Positions 1 through 8,854 of a DNA stretch of 64,000 bases are shown here, piece by piece. The DNA is from Chromatiaceae bacterium (lineage in GTDB: Bacteria; Pseudomonadota; Gammaproteobacteria; Chromatiales; Chromatiaceae), in NCBI GenBank assembly GCA_024235395.1, contig JACKMK010000003.1, forward strand, positions 1-64,000, read 5' to 3'. The position numbers and the translations under genes are program-made. The notes beneath the pieces are model-generated. The model was not told the DNA's origin. It worked only from the letters and a program-made list of their open reading frames with translations, and made no database searches. Every line of letters starts with the position of its first letter. Within the stretch, counting starts at the first letter, position 1.

Positions 1-85
1 TGGTGGAGGGGGGAGGATTCGAACCTCCGAAGGCTGAGCCGTCAGATTTACAGTCTGATCCCTTTGACCGCTCGGGAACCCCTCC
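1..85 (-). tRNA. tRNA-Tyr (GTA)
   Basis: Read on the minus strand this is a complete class II tRNA: 7-bp acceptor stem, long variable arm (the extra stem expected of bacterial Tyr tRNA), T-arm with GTTCGAATC and an encoded CCA at positions 1-3. The anticodon loop reads CTGTAAA, giving anticodon GTA at 49-51. The gene touches the window edge, so whatever lies 3' of it is not visible. In related bacteria tRNA-Tyr is followed by other tRNA genes and tuf, which would lie outside this window. Confidence 0.96.
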
Positions 86-99
86 AAAAAAGAGGCGGT

Positions 100-128
100 A
101 TTCTCTGGTAACGACAGCCCACTGTCAA
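100..128 (-). promoter_or_regulatory. sigma-70 promoter of tRNA-Tyr
   Basis: On the minus strand a perfect -35 TTGACA (123-128) is separated by exactly 17 bp from GAGAAT (100-105). A GC-rich discriminator (ACCGCC) follows, as is usual for stringently controlled stable-RNA promoters. The predicted start near 92-93 leaves a leader of about 7 nt before the mature tRNA 5' end at 85. Confidence 0.65.
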
Positions 129-275
129 CCGCGGAAGAAAATGATCTTTCAGCCGACACGCCAACCTGGAAAAGCCATGTGCTAGCATGCGGCGCTCGCA
201 TGCGCTGTCCGACCTGGGGCACTGCACGCACCGCCCCAAGCCATTGTTTTTATTAGCCAGGATCGTTAGCAGACC

Positions 276-1613
276 ATGAAAGTCACTGTTTTTGGAAGTG
301 GGTATGTCGGCCTCGTCACCGGCACCTGCCTCGCCGAAGTCGGCAACAAAGTCATGTGCGTGGACGTGGATCCCGCCAAAATCGACCTGCTGAACGGCGG
401 CGGCGTGCCGATCTACGAGCCGGGCCTCACCGAGATGGTCAAGCGCAATCGCGAGGCCGGGCGGCTGTTGTTCACGACGGACGCCAAGACGGGCGTGGAT
501 TTCGGCCAGATCCAGTTCATCGCCGTGGGCACGCCGCCCGACGAAGATGGCTCTGCCGATCTGCAGTACGTCCTCGCCGTGGCACGATCCATCGCCGAAC
601 ACATGACCGATTTCAAGATCGTGGTCGACAAATCCACGGTACCCGTAGGTACCGGCGACAAAGTCGCCAACCGCATTCGTGAAACGCTCCGGCAGCGCGG
701 GGTCGATATCGATTTCGACGTCGTCTCGAACCCCGAGTTTCTGAAGGAAGGCGCCGCGATCGCCGATTTCATGAAGCCCGACCGGATCGTTGTCGGTACC
801 GAGAACCCGCGTTCCATCGAGGCGATGCGTCAGCTGTACGCACCGTTCAACCGCAATCACGAACGCCTCCTGTTCATGGACATTCGCTCGGCCGAACTGA
901 CGAAGTACGCTGCGAACGCGATGCTCGCGACCAAGATCAGCTTCATGAACGAGTTGTCCAACATCGCAGAGATCCTCGGCGCCGACATCGAGAAGGTGCG
1001 CATCGGGATCGGCTCGGACCCGCGCATCGGCTTCCAGTTCATCTATCCGGGCTGCGGTTATGGCGGCTCATGCTTTCCGAAGGACGTGCAGGCGCTCGAG
1101 AAGACCGCACTCGGCGTCGGCTATCAGCCCCAGTTGCTGCATGCCGTCGAGGCCGTGAACCACCGACAGAAGGAGTTGCTGTTCCACAAGATCAGCGATT
1201 ACTTCGAAGGCAAACTGTCTGGCAAGACGATCGCGCTCTGGGGCCTGGCTTTCAAGCCCAACACCGACGACATGCGTGCCGCGTCGAGCCGCACCTTGAT
1301 GGAGGCGCTCTGGGATGCAGGCGCCAAGGTGCGCGCGTTCGACCCGATCGCTCATGAGGAAGCCCGACGCTTATATGGCGAGCGACCGGATCTGGAGATC
1401 TGTGAACATGCCGATACCGCACTGGAAGGCGCTGACGCCCTGGCGGTCGTCACCGAGTGGATCGAGTTCCGCAGCCCTGATTTCGCGGCCATCCGCGAGA
1501 CACTGCGGCATCCCGTTGTGTTTGACGGGCGCAACATCTACGACCCGAAAGCGCTCACCGATGCCGGCCTGACCCACTACAGCATCGGTCGCCAACCGGC
1601 ACGTCCTGCCTGA
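276..1613 (+). CDS. ugd: UDP-glucose 6-dehydrogenase
   Basis: NAD-dependent oxidation of UDP-glucose to UDP-glucuronate, a precursor for exopolysaccharide and lipopolysaccharide sugars; cytoplasmic. The 445 aa match family length. An N-terminal Rossmann motif GSGYVG (about residues 7-12) opens the NAD domain. The central dimerisation domain has AELTKYAANA with the conserved Lys near 210. The catalytic Cys near 266 sits in GYGGSCFPKDV. The C-terminal UDP-binding domain contains GLAFKPNTDD. The ATG at 276 gives the conserved MKVTVFGSGYVG start. It diverges from tRNA-Tyr and has no obvious operon partner here, so its polysaccharide pathway cannot be read from the neighbours. Confidence 0.97.
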   Translation: MKVTVFGSGYVGLVTGTCLAEVGNKVMCVDVDPAKIDLLNGGGVPIYEPGLTEMVKRNREAGRLLFTTDAKTGVDFGQIQFIAVGTPPDEDGSADLQYVLAVARSIAEHMTDFKIVVDKSTVPVGTGDKVANRIRETLRQRGVDIDFDVVSNPEFLKEGAAIADFMKPDRIVVGTENPRSIEAMRQLYAPFNRNHERLLFMDIRSAELTKYAANAMLATKISFMNELSNIAEILGADIEKVRIGIGSDPRIGFQFIYPGCGYGGSCFPKDVQALEKTALGVGYQPQLLHAVEAVNHRQKELLFHKISDYFEGKLSGKTIALWGLAFKPNTDDMRAASSRTLMEALWDAGAKVRAFDPIAHEEARRLYGERPDLEICEHADTALEGADALAVVTEWIEFRSPDFAAIRETLRHPVVFDGRNIYDPKALTDAGLTHYSIGRQPARPA

Positions 1614-1639
1614 ATTCCCTCACCGCCCGGTGATAAGAG

Positions 1640-1660
1640 AGCCAGGCGCAACGCCTGGCT
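1640..1660 (+). terminator. hairpin after ugd, possible terminator
   Basis: A 9-bp perfect stem AGCCAGGCG / CGCCTGGCT with a CAA triloop lies 26 nt after the ugd stop. It is followed by GGCG and a short A run rather than a U tract, so it is not a classical intrinsic terminator on the plus strand. It may stabilise the mRNA 3' end or act in Rho-assisted termination. Confidence 0.35.
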
Positions 1661-1679
1661 GGCGCAAAAATGATGGATG

Positions 1680-1695
1680 ATTGACATCTGTCAAT
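1680..1695. promoter_or_regulatory. perfect 16-bp palindrome, candidate operator
   Basis: ATTGACA-TC-TGTCAAT is a perfect inverted repeat in an AT-rich stretch upstream of the LolA-like/DUF1302/MMPL genes. A TAAAAT box (1697-1702) abuts it and could be a -10 element. Its size and symmetry suit a dimeric repressor or activator. No regulator gene lies next to it, so the binding protein is unknown. Confidence 0.45.
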
Positions 1696-1880
1696 GTAAA
1701 ATTCTCTGGGCAACTTAGATTCTGTAAATACTGATAAAAAATAAAAAAATACCCGTGCGCAGGACGCGCCAATATTGCGCTGCAGTCTTTGAACCCAGCT
1801 GATTCGGCATACCCCTTGGCGGGCATGATCGGATCGGGCGATACGCGTCTGTACCCATTCGTTCGCTGAGAGGAACCAAA

Positions 1881-2840
1881 ATGCGTCAAATCCTTAGGGC
1901 CGGAATCGCGGCCTTCACCCTGTCTACCACGCTCTCGTTCACCGCCATTGCCGGCGTGCCCAAAGATCTGCCCTACCCGAGCGGCAATCTGACCGCCGAC
2001 CAGATCATGGAGCAGGTGTATTTCGTCAATCATTTCTACGCGTTCAAGAACTACGCGATCACCAAGCAGGACGATGACATCACCGTGCTGGTAATCAAGG
2101 GGGAAGGCAAGACGCCCACGACCAACACCCTGGAGCGCTATCTCAACAACGATTATCCCGCTGACGACGCGACCAAGGCGGAAGATTTGGCGATCTTTCG
2201 TTCGGGCAAGCTCAAGGGCACCGGCATGCTGATCACGGACTTCCAGGACGACGCGAAAAGCCAGTCCTACATGATCTGGCTGCCCGCACTGCGCAAGATC
2301 CGGCGCTTCGCCCAGCCCGCACACGACGACGCATGGGGCGGCTCCGACTTTACGTTCGGTGACGTGGCGCTGCGCAAACCGTTCCACGAAACCCACGAAC
2401 TGCTTGGCAAAGAGGCCTTCAACGACTGCCTCGGTTACATCGCCATCAACGACGACGAACAGACCCGTTACACCACCGGCCTCCCCAAGTCCGGCTCCTG
2501 CAGCCCCAAGGGAAAAGAGGTGTACAAGGTGAAATCCACCACCAAGTTCGAAGGATGGTGGTACGACTACCGGATCTCCTACATCGACACCAAGACCTTC
2601 GCCGACTACCGCAGCGAGTACTTCAAAAACGGCGAGCAGGTGAAGGTCATCGACCGCGACTGGGTACCGCTGGGCAAATCGGACGACCCGCGCGCGGTTG
2701 GCTGGGGTTACTGGTATGGCAAGACGCTGGCTACCGGCAACCAGACCTGGGCGGTGATTCCAGCGAACGTCAACCGTGTCGACGAGACCTATGAAGCCAA
2801 CTGGTGGTCGGAGTCCACGCTGCGCAAGATCAAGCGTTGA
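1881..2840 (+). CDS. LolA-like outer-membrane lipoprotein-sorting family protein
   Basis: A secreted protein of 319 aa with a Sec signal peptide (about residues 1-25, cleavage after ...TAIAG) followed by a LolA/LolB-like fold region of the PF17131 type. Recognisable pieces are KGTGMLITDF, SYMIWLPALRKIRRF and the GSDFTFGDV segment. Members of this family bind lipid or hydrophobic cargo in the periplasm and are regularly encoded with DUF1302 and MMPL proteins, as here. It is the first gene of the triad, 78 bp before the DUF1302 gene, with an AGAGGAAC ribosome site before the ATG. It is not the housekeeping lolA. The cargo is unknown; I infer transfer of a lipid or hydrophobic molecule between the MMPL pump and the outer membrane. 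Confidence 0.8.
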   Translation: MRQILRAGIAAFTLSTTLSFTAIAGVPKDLPYPSGNLTADQIMEQVYFVNHFYAFKNYAITKQDDDITVLVIKGEGKTPTTNTLERYLNNDYPADDATKAEDLAIFRSGKLKGTGMLITDFQDDAKSQSYMIWLPALRKIRRFAQPAHDDAWGGSDFTFGDVALRKPFHETHELLGKEAFNDCLGYIAINDDEQTRYTTGLPKSGSCSPKGKEVYKVKSTTKFEGWWYDYRISYIDTKTFADYRSEYFKNGEQVKVIDRDWVPLGKSDDPRAVGWGYWYGKTLATGNQTWAVIPANVNRVDETYEANWWSESTLRKIKR

Positions 2841-2861
2841 GATCCATCGAAAAAACAATCA

Positions 2862-2881
2862 GCCGGGGCACAGCCCCCGGC
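2862..2881 (+). other. intergenic hairpin between the LolA-like and DUF1302 genes
   Basis: GCCGGGG and CCCCGGC form a 7-bp stem around a 6-nt loop, 22 nt after the stop. No U tract follows, so it is more likely an mRNA-stability or processing element than a terminator. The DUF1302 ribosome site (GGGAGTC) follows at about 2908-2914. Confidence 0.35.
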
Positions 2882-2918
2882 GAGGCAGTCACGCGCGGAG
2901 CGTGTAGGGAGTCATTGA

Positions 2919-5090
2919 ATGTTTAAGAAGTCACCATTGGGGATGGCCGTGGCCACCCTGCTTGCCGCGCCCCTGGGCGTGCAGGCGGAAGTCCAGGTCT
3001 CGGCCGAGCTGAAAAACGAGACCGCTTTCTTCATCAATTCCGGGCAGGTCACCGGCCAGGCGCGAAGCATGCTCGACGATCGTGAGCACGATGCCGGCGA
3101 CCTGATGAAGTTCGAGAACTCAGCGCGCATCTTCTTCAACGGCGATCTCGGCGAATCGGCCACTTGGCATGCCGAACTCCGGCCTGTGGTCGATGGCAAG
3201 GGCGTCAACGCGGACTACAAATACCACCGCAGTTACACTCAGAACGATTACCTGCGGGAATTGTATGTCGACACCAGTGCCGGCGGCTGGGACCTGCGTC
3301 TCGGTAAGCAGCAGGTAGTGTGGGGAACGGCTGACGGCATCAAGCTGCTCGACATCATCAACCCGACCGATTTCCGCGAACTGAACCAGAACTCCCTGGA
3401 GGATTCGCGCATACCGGTCTGGATGGTCAATGCCGAGCGCTATCTCGACAACGGCGGCAACATCCAGCTGATCGTCTCCCAGTCCGAGGAAAACAAGATT
3501 CCCGGCTTGAACTCCAATGGCGACAGCGGCCACCCGTTCATGATGAAGGGCGTCGACTCCATCTCCGGTCGGGTGAACGGCTTTTACAACATCGCACCGG
3601 CACTGAGTGAGGTCGCGGCCACCTTCAACGCCGCAGCGATGAACGGGGCATTCACCGGCGGCGGATTCTTCGCTCCGGGCCTCACCGTCTTCGGCGGCCT
3701 GACGGTGGACGGCTTCGCCAGCGGTTTCTGGGACGCGACCAGCAATCCGGGACAGATTACTCCGACCGTGCCGACCGACCCGAATGCGGCACCTGGATAC
3801 ATTCTGTTGAACGCCTTTGCCCAGAACGGCTTTACCGGCCAGCCGGGCTTCCCGGCGGGCCTGGTGGATCCGAACGGGAACTACAACGTCACCAACCTGC
3901 TCGCGGTCAATGGCCCGAACTTCACCGACGTCACCTGGACACCGAACAAGGCATCGTCCGCGTTCGAATACATGTCCAATGCGACGTTCGCGACCTTCAA
4001 CACCTTCACCGAGTTCAACCCGAGCAATCCAACCGGATTGGGTGGCATCGACACCACCTGGGAACGCGACTACGGCGAGGAGCCCAATATCGGCGGTCGT
4101 TATCGCGCCAGTCTCGAAAACGGCCTGAACTTCTCGGTGAACTACTTCTACCACTACAGCTCGAATCCGACCATCGACCTGAGCTGGCGCGGCAAGGATG
4201 GAAACGAGCTGACCGTGCAGCGTGCCGCGACGATGGTCATCGATTCGAACGGCACGCCGGGTATCCAGCCGGACGATAGCTTCCTGCCGGACGCATCGAC
4301 CGCCCTTACCCGCGACCAGGCACGCGCCAACCACGACCTGGGCAATCCGACCACGATCCTGTTGCACGATGATGCAGGCAACTACTACGGGGCACTGAAC
4401 CCCGCGACGCTGGATGGCAGCCCGGGCGCTGGCGCACCGACACTGCATTTCACCGAGACCTCTCACCGCGTTCACAGCATTGGCGCCTCGTTCGACTATG
4501 CACTCGACGTCGGCGACACACCGATCGTCCTGCGCGGCGAGTTCCTGTACGACAAGGGAGAGCGGCAGCCTGTCGTCGACAAGTACCTGCTGTCGATCGG
4601 CGATCTCACCAATGCACTCAAGATGGAAGAGGCCGACTACTTCAAGTACGTGCTGGGTGCCGATGTCACGGTACTGACCAACCTGCTGGTGAGCGCGCAG
4701 TTCATCCAGTTCCGCAACCTCGACTACATCGATGAACCGGACAGATGCGTTACCCAGGGCACCAACACCATCGACTGCAGCCGTTACACCGCGGACTTCG
4801 CAACGCTTCACCTGACCAACGGCCTGAATCAGGCTGAGAAGAACAAGGAGTTCTACTCGCTGTTCCTGTCCAAGCCTTTCGGTGCCGCACAGCTGGGTCG
4901 CGTCAACAACATCATCATCTTTGAAGAGGGCGGCGGCTATTGGAACCGGCTCGATGCCGAGTACTCACTGTCCGATCAGTTGATCGTCACCGGTGAACTG
5001 AACCTTTACTGGGGTGACGAGGACACCACATTCGGCCAGTTCGAAGATTCTTCGAACATCCAGGTCGGACTGAAGTACATCATCGAATAA
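2919..5090 (+). CDS. DUF1302 family outer-membrane protein
   Basis: A 723-aa exported protein. The signal peptide is about residues 1-23 (MFKKSPLGMAVATLLAAPLG then VQA). The body is rich in alternating polar/aromatic strands typical of an outer-membrane beta barrel. Family hallmarks include WHAELRPVVDGKG, ELYVDTSAGGWDLRLGKQQV, VWGTADGIKLLDIINPTDFR and the C-terminal strand ending near residue 723. This is the PF06980 family, which accompanies LolA-like (or DUF1329) and MMPL proteins. A Gly/Pro/Asn-rich central section (about 210-350) is probably an extended loop. Role inferred: outer-membrane component or receptor for the hydrophobic cargo handled by the adjacent MMPL pump. A strong terminator follows it. 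Confidence 0.82.
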   Translation: MFKKSPLGMAVATLLAAPLGVQAEVQVSAELKNETAFFINSGQVTGQARSMLDDREHDAGDLMKFENSARIFFNGDLGESATWHAELRPVVDGKGVNADYKYHRSYTQNDYLRELYVDTSAGGWDLRLGKQQVVWGTADGIKLLDIINPTDFRELNQNSLEDSRIPVWMVNAERYLDNGGNIQLIVSQSEENKIPGLNSNGDSGHPFMMKGVDSISGRVNGFYNIAPALSEVAATFNAAAMNGAFTGGGFFAPGLTVFGGLTVDGFASGFWDATSNPGQITPTVPTDPNAAPGYILLNAFAQNGFTGQPGFPAGLVDPNGNYNVTNLLAVNGPNFTDVTWTPNKASSAFEYMSNATFATFNTFTEFNPSNPTGLGGIDTTWERDYGEEPNIGGRYRASLENGLNFSVNYFYHYSSNPTIDLSWRGKDGNELTVQRAATMVIDSNGTPGIQPDDSFLPDASTALTRDQARANHDLGNPTTILLHDDAGNYYGALNPATLDGSPGAGAPTLHFTETSHRVHSIGASFDYALDVGDTPIVLRGEFLYDKGERQPVVDKYLLSIGDLTNALKMEEADYFKYVLGADVTVLTNLLVSAQFIQFRNLDYIDEPDRCVTQGTNTIDCSRYTADFATLHLTNGLNQAEKNKEFYSLFLSKPFGAAQLGRVNNIIIFEEGGGYWNRLDAEYSLSDQLIVTGELNLYWGDEDTTFGQFEDSSNIQVGLKYIIE

Positions 5091-5113
5091 TGAAAACCTG
5101 ACGTAAGCTCCGC

Positions 5114-5151
5114 AAAAGCGGCGTTCGGCCTCGGTCGACGCCGCTTTTTTT
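5114..5151 (+). terminator. intrinsic terminator after the DUF1302 gene
   Basis: The stem AAAGCGGCGT / ACGCCGCTTT closes a 13-nt loop and runs directly into seven T residues (5145-5151). This is a classical Rho-independent terminator placed inside the triad, 29 nt before the transporter ribosome site region. Transporter expression is therefore either partly attenuated or driven by its own promoter. Confidence 0.75.
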
Positions 5152-5188
5152 GCCGAACAGATCTAGAAACTGACAGGGCTTGAGGATC

Positions 5189-7957
5189 ATGACCACAGAA
5201 AACAACACCTGGGCCAGCCGGTACGCGGACTTCGTGCTGCGTTTCCGCTGGCCGATCATCGCTTTCCTACTCGTCTGCACCGTCGCGGGTGCGATCTATG
5301 TGCCGCAGCTCGACATCCGCAACGACCCCGATACGCTGCTGCCGGCGAGTAACCGCTATGTCGCGACCAACCTGTACGCCGAACACAAGTTCGGCATGGG
5401 CAACCTGATGGTGTTCGCCCTCAAGATCAAGGAGGGCGATATCTGGCAACCCTGGTTCATCAACAAGATCCAGGAGATCCACAACAAACTCGAGGCCCTG
5501 CCCCATTCACGCCCGGCGAACTTCATCGACATTGCGTCGCAGAAGATCAAGTACATGGGCACCGATGAGAACGGCTTGGTCTTCAAGCGACTGATCCCGA
5601 CCGAGGGCATCAGTGACGACCCGGAGAAAGCCAGGGAACAGCTCGATTTTCTGCGCGAGGGTGTCAAGACGAACCCGGTGATGGCGCCGATGCTGGTGTC
5701 GATGTGGGATGCCGATGGCAATCGCTGCGCCTACGAGGACTATGACAAGGACTTCTGCGTCGCCAAGGCCGCCTATGTCATAGCCGACTACACCGACGAA
5801 GTTAAAGAGATCTACCTGCCGTGGGTGCGCGAGGTGCGCGCCATGATGGACGAATACGGCGCCGACGACCGCATCGAGCTCCTGGTCGCGGGCGAACCGT
5901 ATTTCCTTGCCTGGATGCTGGCGGATCTGGTGGACCACTGGTGGCTGTTCACGATTTCGATCGCCATCGTCATCGTCGTGTTGTGGGTGGAATTCCGCAA
6001 CTGGCGCGGAGCCCTGCTACCGCTGATCGGCGTCGGCATGACCATCGCGATGACCCTTGGTCTGATGGGATTCACCGCGTTCAAGCTGACGACCATGATG
6101 GTGCTGACACCGATGCTGTTGCTTGCGATCGGCATCGGACACTCGGTGCAGGTCACGCGACGCTTCATGCTGGAGAACGGCCAGAGCGGCGATGCGACCT
6201 TCGCCGCACGCGAAGCCATCCGTCACACCATCATCCCGGCCACGCTGTCGATCGTGACCGACATGGTGGGCTTCGCAACGCTGGCTACCGTCGATATCTC
6301 GTTCTACAAGGACTACGCGTACTTTGGTGTGTTCGGCATGCTCACGCTGCTGCTCACCACAACAACCCTCATCCCCCTGCTGCTCACGCTGATGCCGCCG
6401 AGCAGGGAATGCTGCCAGTCGCAGGAAGGACACGGCTGGGAAGTGGCCGTGGGCGGGCTGCTCACGCGTATCGTCACCGGACCCGGCAAATGGCTGCCGA
6501 TCGGCGTGGTGGTCGCGGTCACCGCATGGTCGGCGTACTACACCAACCTGCTCAACTGGGAAGGAATCCCGGAGGATGCCGTCAAGCTCGCTGAAGAGAA
6601 TGACTACATGCCGGGCGTCGAGAAGGGCATCAACTACGCGCGCGCGGCGTTCAAGGGCAGTTCGCCCACCTGGAAAGATCTCGTCCAGCTCAACGAAATC
6701 ATGCCCGGTGTGATTTCGGTGTCTATTCCCATTCGAGGAAAAGTCGAGAATGTCCGCGGCTGTCTCGAGGAGTTTTTCCCAGACTCGATCTACGACATAG
6801 AAAACAAGGAAGAGAAGGCCGCGGCCTGTCAGAAGTACAAGACAGAAATGGCCTGCTGGGATGCCGAAGCCTGCGGGCCACAGGGAGTATTCAACGAGGT
6901 CGAACTGCACACGGACATCGAGAAGTTCGAGAACTGGCTGCGGGCTCACCGCTTCGTCGGCTACACCGGGTCTTATACGCAATACGTAAGGCTGGTCAAC
7001 ATGCTGTTGGCCGCCGAGGTGGGCGAACCGACCCGGCTCTCGGATCTGCGTGTTCCGAACAAGGACTATCTGCTCGGAATCGACCCGGATGATGACCGCA
7101 GCCCGAATGCGATCGTGCAAACCTACAACGGCCTGCTCGAGGCGATGACCTCGGCCGGGGACATGGACTCGTTCGTCGACACCGAAACCTGGAACGAAGG
7201 CGTCATCCTCGGCTTCATCAACACGATGGATCCGGTCGAGACCCACGAAGTGACGATGGACATCCAGCAGTACATCGAGGAGCACAAGAACGACCCGGGC
7301 TTCGCCAAGGTCAACTTCGGCCTACGCAATGAAGACACGTCCGGCGACACCAACGAGCTCTCGGTGGAAGGCCCCGACTATGTGCGTCCTGGCATCGGCG
7401 GCTTCCTCGGCGCGACCGAGGCGACCCGCGAAGTGGCCATGGTGAACTGGCTGATCAGTCCGCTGCAGACCGCACTGGCGATCTTCATTATCGCTGCAGT
7501 GATGTTCCGCTCAGTACTGGTGTCCGGGATGTTGACGCTGACGCTGTTGATCACCCTGTTCGCGCAGTACGGCCTGGGCGGTTACTTCACGTCGGTGGAG
7601 AACTGGTCCGGCAACCTCGCGTTTCACCTGCTCGTGACGCTGTCCATCGCGATGGGCCTCGGGGTCGACTACGGGATCTACATGGTCTCGCGGCTGCGCG
7701 AGGAAATGACCGCGACCGGCGGCAACTGGCTGCAGGCACTGCGCAACACGCAGAACACGACGGGGTCGGCCGTTATCGTTTCGATCATCGTGTTGCTTGG
7801 CTCATTCATCCCGCTGGTCGGCACTACACTCGCCAACACCTGGGGTCTGAGCATCTACATCGGCTGGGCGTTGATCATCGACGTGTTCACAGCACTGATG
7901 TTGCTGCCGCTGATGGTCAGCTGGTTCAAACCACGATACGTCTTCAACCACGACTGA
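5189..7957 (+). CDS. MMPL/RND superfamily transporter
   Basis: An inner-membrane proton-driven exporter of 922 aa with two homologous halves. Each half has one transmembrane helix (first at about 20-40, WPIIAFLLVC), a large periplasmic loop and five further helices. The proton-relay helices contain LAIGIGHSVQV in the first half and GLGVDYGIYM in the second. The periplasmic loops contain clustered Cys residues (about 178-195 and 525-565, for example CQKYK and CWDAEACGP), which probably form disulfides. I take the ATG at 5189 over a TTG at 5180 because an AGGG/GAGG ribosome site precedes it. With the LolA-like and DUF1302 proteins it forms a recurring envelope trio. The substrate is unknown; MMPL relatives move hydrophobic lipids such as hopanoids or mycolate-type lipids. 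Confidence 0.88.
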   Translation: MTTENNTWASRYADFVLRFRWPIIAFLLVCTVAGAIYVPQLDIRNDPDTLLPASNRYVATNLYAEHKFGMGNLMVFALKIKEGDIWQPWFINKIQEIHNKLEALPHSRPANFIDIASQKIKYMGTDENGLVFKRLIPTEGISDDPEKAREQLDFLREGVKTNPVMAPMLVSMWDADGNRCAYEDYDKDFCVAKAAYVIADYTDEVKEIYLPWVREVRAMMDEYGADDRIELLVAGEPYFLAWMLADLVDHWWLFTISIAIVIVVLWVEFRNWRGALLPLIGVGMTIAMTLGLMGFTAFKLTTMMVLTPMLLLAIGIGHSVQVTRRFMLENGQSGDATFAAREAIRHTIIPATLSIVTDMVGFATLATVDISFYKDYAYFGVFGMLTLLLTTTTLIPLLLTLMPPSRECCQSQEGHGWEVAVGGLLTRIVTGPGKWLPIGVVVAVTAWSAYYTNLLNWEGIPEDAVKLAEENDYMPGVEKGINYARAAFKGSSPTWKDLVQLNEIMPGVISVSIPIRGKVENVRGCLEEFFPDSIYDIENKEEKAAACQKYKTEMACWDAEACGPQGVFNEVELHTDIEKFENWLRAHRFVGYTGSYTQYVRLVNMLLAAEVGEPTRLSDLRVPNKDYLLGIDPDDDRSPNAIVQTYNGLLEAMTSAGDMDSFVDTETWNEGVILGFINTMDPVETHEVTMDIQQYIEEHKNDPGFAKVNFGLRNEDTSGDTNELSVEGPDYVRPGIGGFLGATEATREVAMVNWLISPLQTALAIFIIAAVMFRSVLVSGMLTLTLLITLFAQYGLGGYFTSVENWSGNLAFHLLVTLSIAMGLGVDYGIYMVSRLREEMTATGGNWLQALRNTQNTTGSAVIVSIIVLLGSFIPLVGTTLANTWGLSIYIGWALIIDVFTALMLLPLMVSWFKPRYVFNHD

Positions 7958-7967
7958 CCGCCAAAAT

Positions 7968-7997
7968 GCACCCCCTCCGCTCAGCCGGAGGGGGTGC
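7968..7997. terminator. bidirectional terminator between the MMPL gene and pth
   Basis: A 12-bp perfect stem (GCACCCCCTCCG / CGGAGGGGGTGC) with a 6-nt loop lies between the convergent transporter and pth genes. On the minus strand it is followed by ATTTT, so it can end the pth transcript. It probably also stops plus-strand transcription. Confidence 0.65.
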
Positions 7998-8034
7998 TCA
8001 CAAGATTCGATTGATCCAATTCGCCGAGACCGCT

Positions 8035-8613
8035 TCAGGTCTTGGTATGCAGATCGTTCATCGCCCTCTGCAGGTCGCCCGCCTGAATCGTCTCCCAATG
8101 GTGCACTGCCTCGGCAATGCCGTCGTCGATCAGCGCCCGCTCGTCTTTCCCCGCCTGCGACAACACATAACCGACCACCGCATCCTTGTGGCCCGGATGC
8201 CCGATGCCGATGCGCAGGCGATGGAACCCTTGGGTACCTAGGGCGTTGCAGATATCGCGCATGCCATTGTGTCCACCATGCCCACCGCCGGTCTTCAGGC
8301 GCATCACGCCTGGCGCCAGATCGAGTTCGTCATACACCACGAGCAGTTCTTCGGGTGCGATTTGGTAGTAGTTACACAGCGCCGCTACCGTGCGACCGCT
8401 GTGGTTCATGAACGTCGAGGGTTTAACCAACCAGCACTCGCCGACCGGTGTTCGCAAGCGCCCCACGTCGCCACTGAATTTGTTTTCGTTCCGTAGGTCT
8501 GCGTTGTAGGCGCGGGCCAACCGGTCCGCAAACCAAAAGCCGGCGTTGTGCCGGGTGTCCGCATACTTCGGGCCAGGATTCCCCAAGCCAACGACACACT
8601 GAATTGTCGCCAT
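8035..8613 (-). CDS. pth: peptidyl-tRNA hydrolase
   Basis: Releases tRNA from peptidyl-tRNA that drops off the ribosome. The 192-aa protein begins MATIQCVVGLGNPG; the ATG at 8613 is chosen over one 12 nt upstream because family proteins start just before the VGLGNPG motif. Visible family residues are the catalytic His in YADTRHNAGFW (about residue 22), the FMNHSG stretch, VYDELDL and GGHGGHNGMRDI. It follows rplY on the same strand, but a terminator after rplY means it may have its own promoter. The usual downstream partner ychF is absent; the convergent MMPL gene lies there instead. Confidence 0.96.
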   Translation of the reverse strand: MATIQCVVGLGNPGPKYADTRHNAGFWFADRLARAYNADLRNENKFSGDVGRLRTPVGECWLVKPSTFMNHSGRTVAALCNYYQIAPEELLVVYDELDLAPGVMRLKTGGGHGGHNGMRDICNALGTQGFHRLRIGIGHPGHKDAVVGYVLSQAGKDERALIDDGIAEAVHHWETIQAGDLQRAMNDLHTKT

Positions 8614-8784
8614 CGATAGCCCCATCGGCAGTTGCCGCCAGGCCGATGCGTGCGCTGCAGATCACCGCAACCGGCAGGACACCGGGGTTCGCGATGAGTG
8701 CGCTGTGGCGCCCCCCCCCGTGATCACGACGCTGTGCGCCGCACGCCGGCCGGTTCACAGGCTTGATCCGGCTGCACGATCAGC

Positions 8785-8810
8785 AAAAAAAACGGCGGCC
8801 GAAGCCGCCG
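8785..8810 (-). terminator. intrinsic terminator of rplY
   Basis: On the minus strand a CGGCGGC / GCCGCCG stem capped by a TTCG tetraloop is followed by eight T residues. It is about 45 nt after the rplY stop. This is an excellent Rho-independent terminator separating rplY from pth. Confidence 0.85.
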
Positions 8811-8854
8811 CTGTAGGACCCAGGCCGGCTGTCCGCAGGACAGCCGGCATACAA

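Noticed and set aside
3120..4811. 563-codon open frame on the minus strand
   Set aside because: Antisense to the DUF1302 gene, no start signal or recognisable motifs.
8711..8719. Run of nine C residues as a phase-variation tract
   Set aside because: It lies in the noncoding gap between rplY and pth, not in a reading frame or clear promoter.
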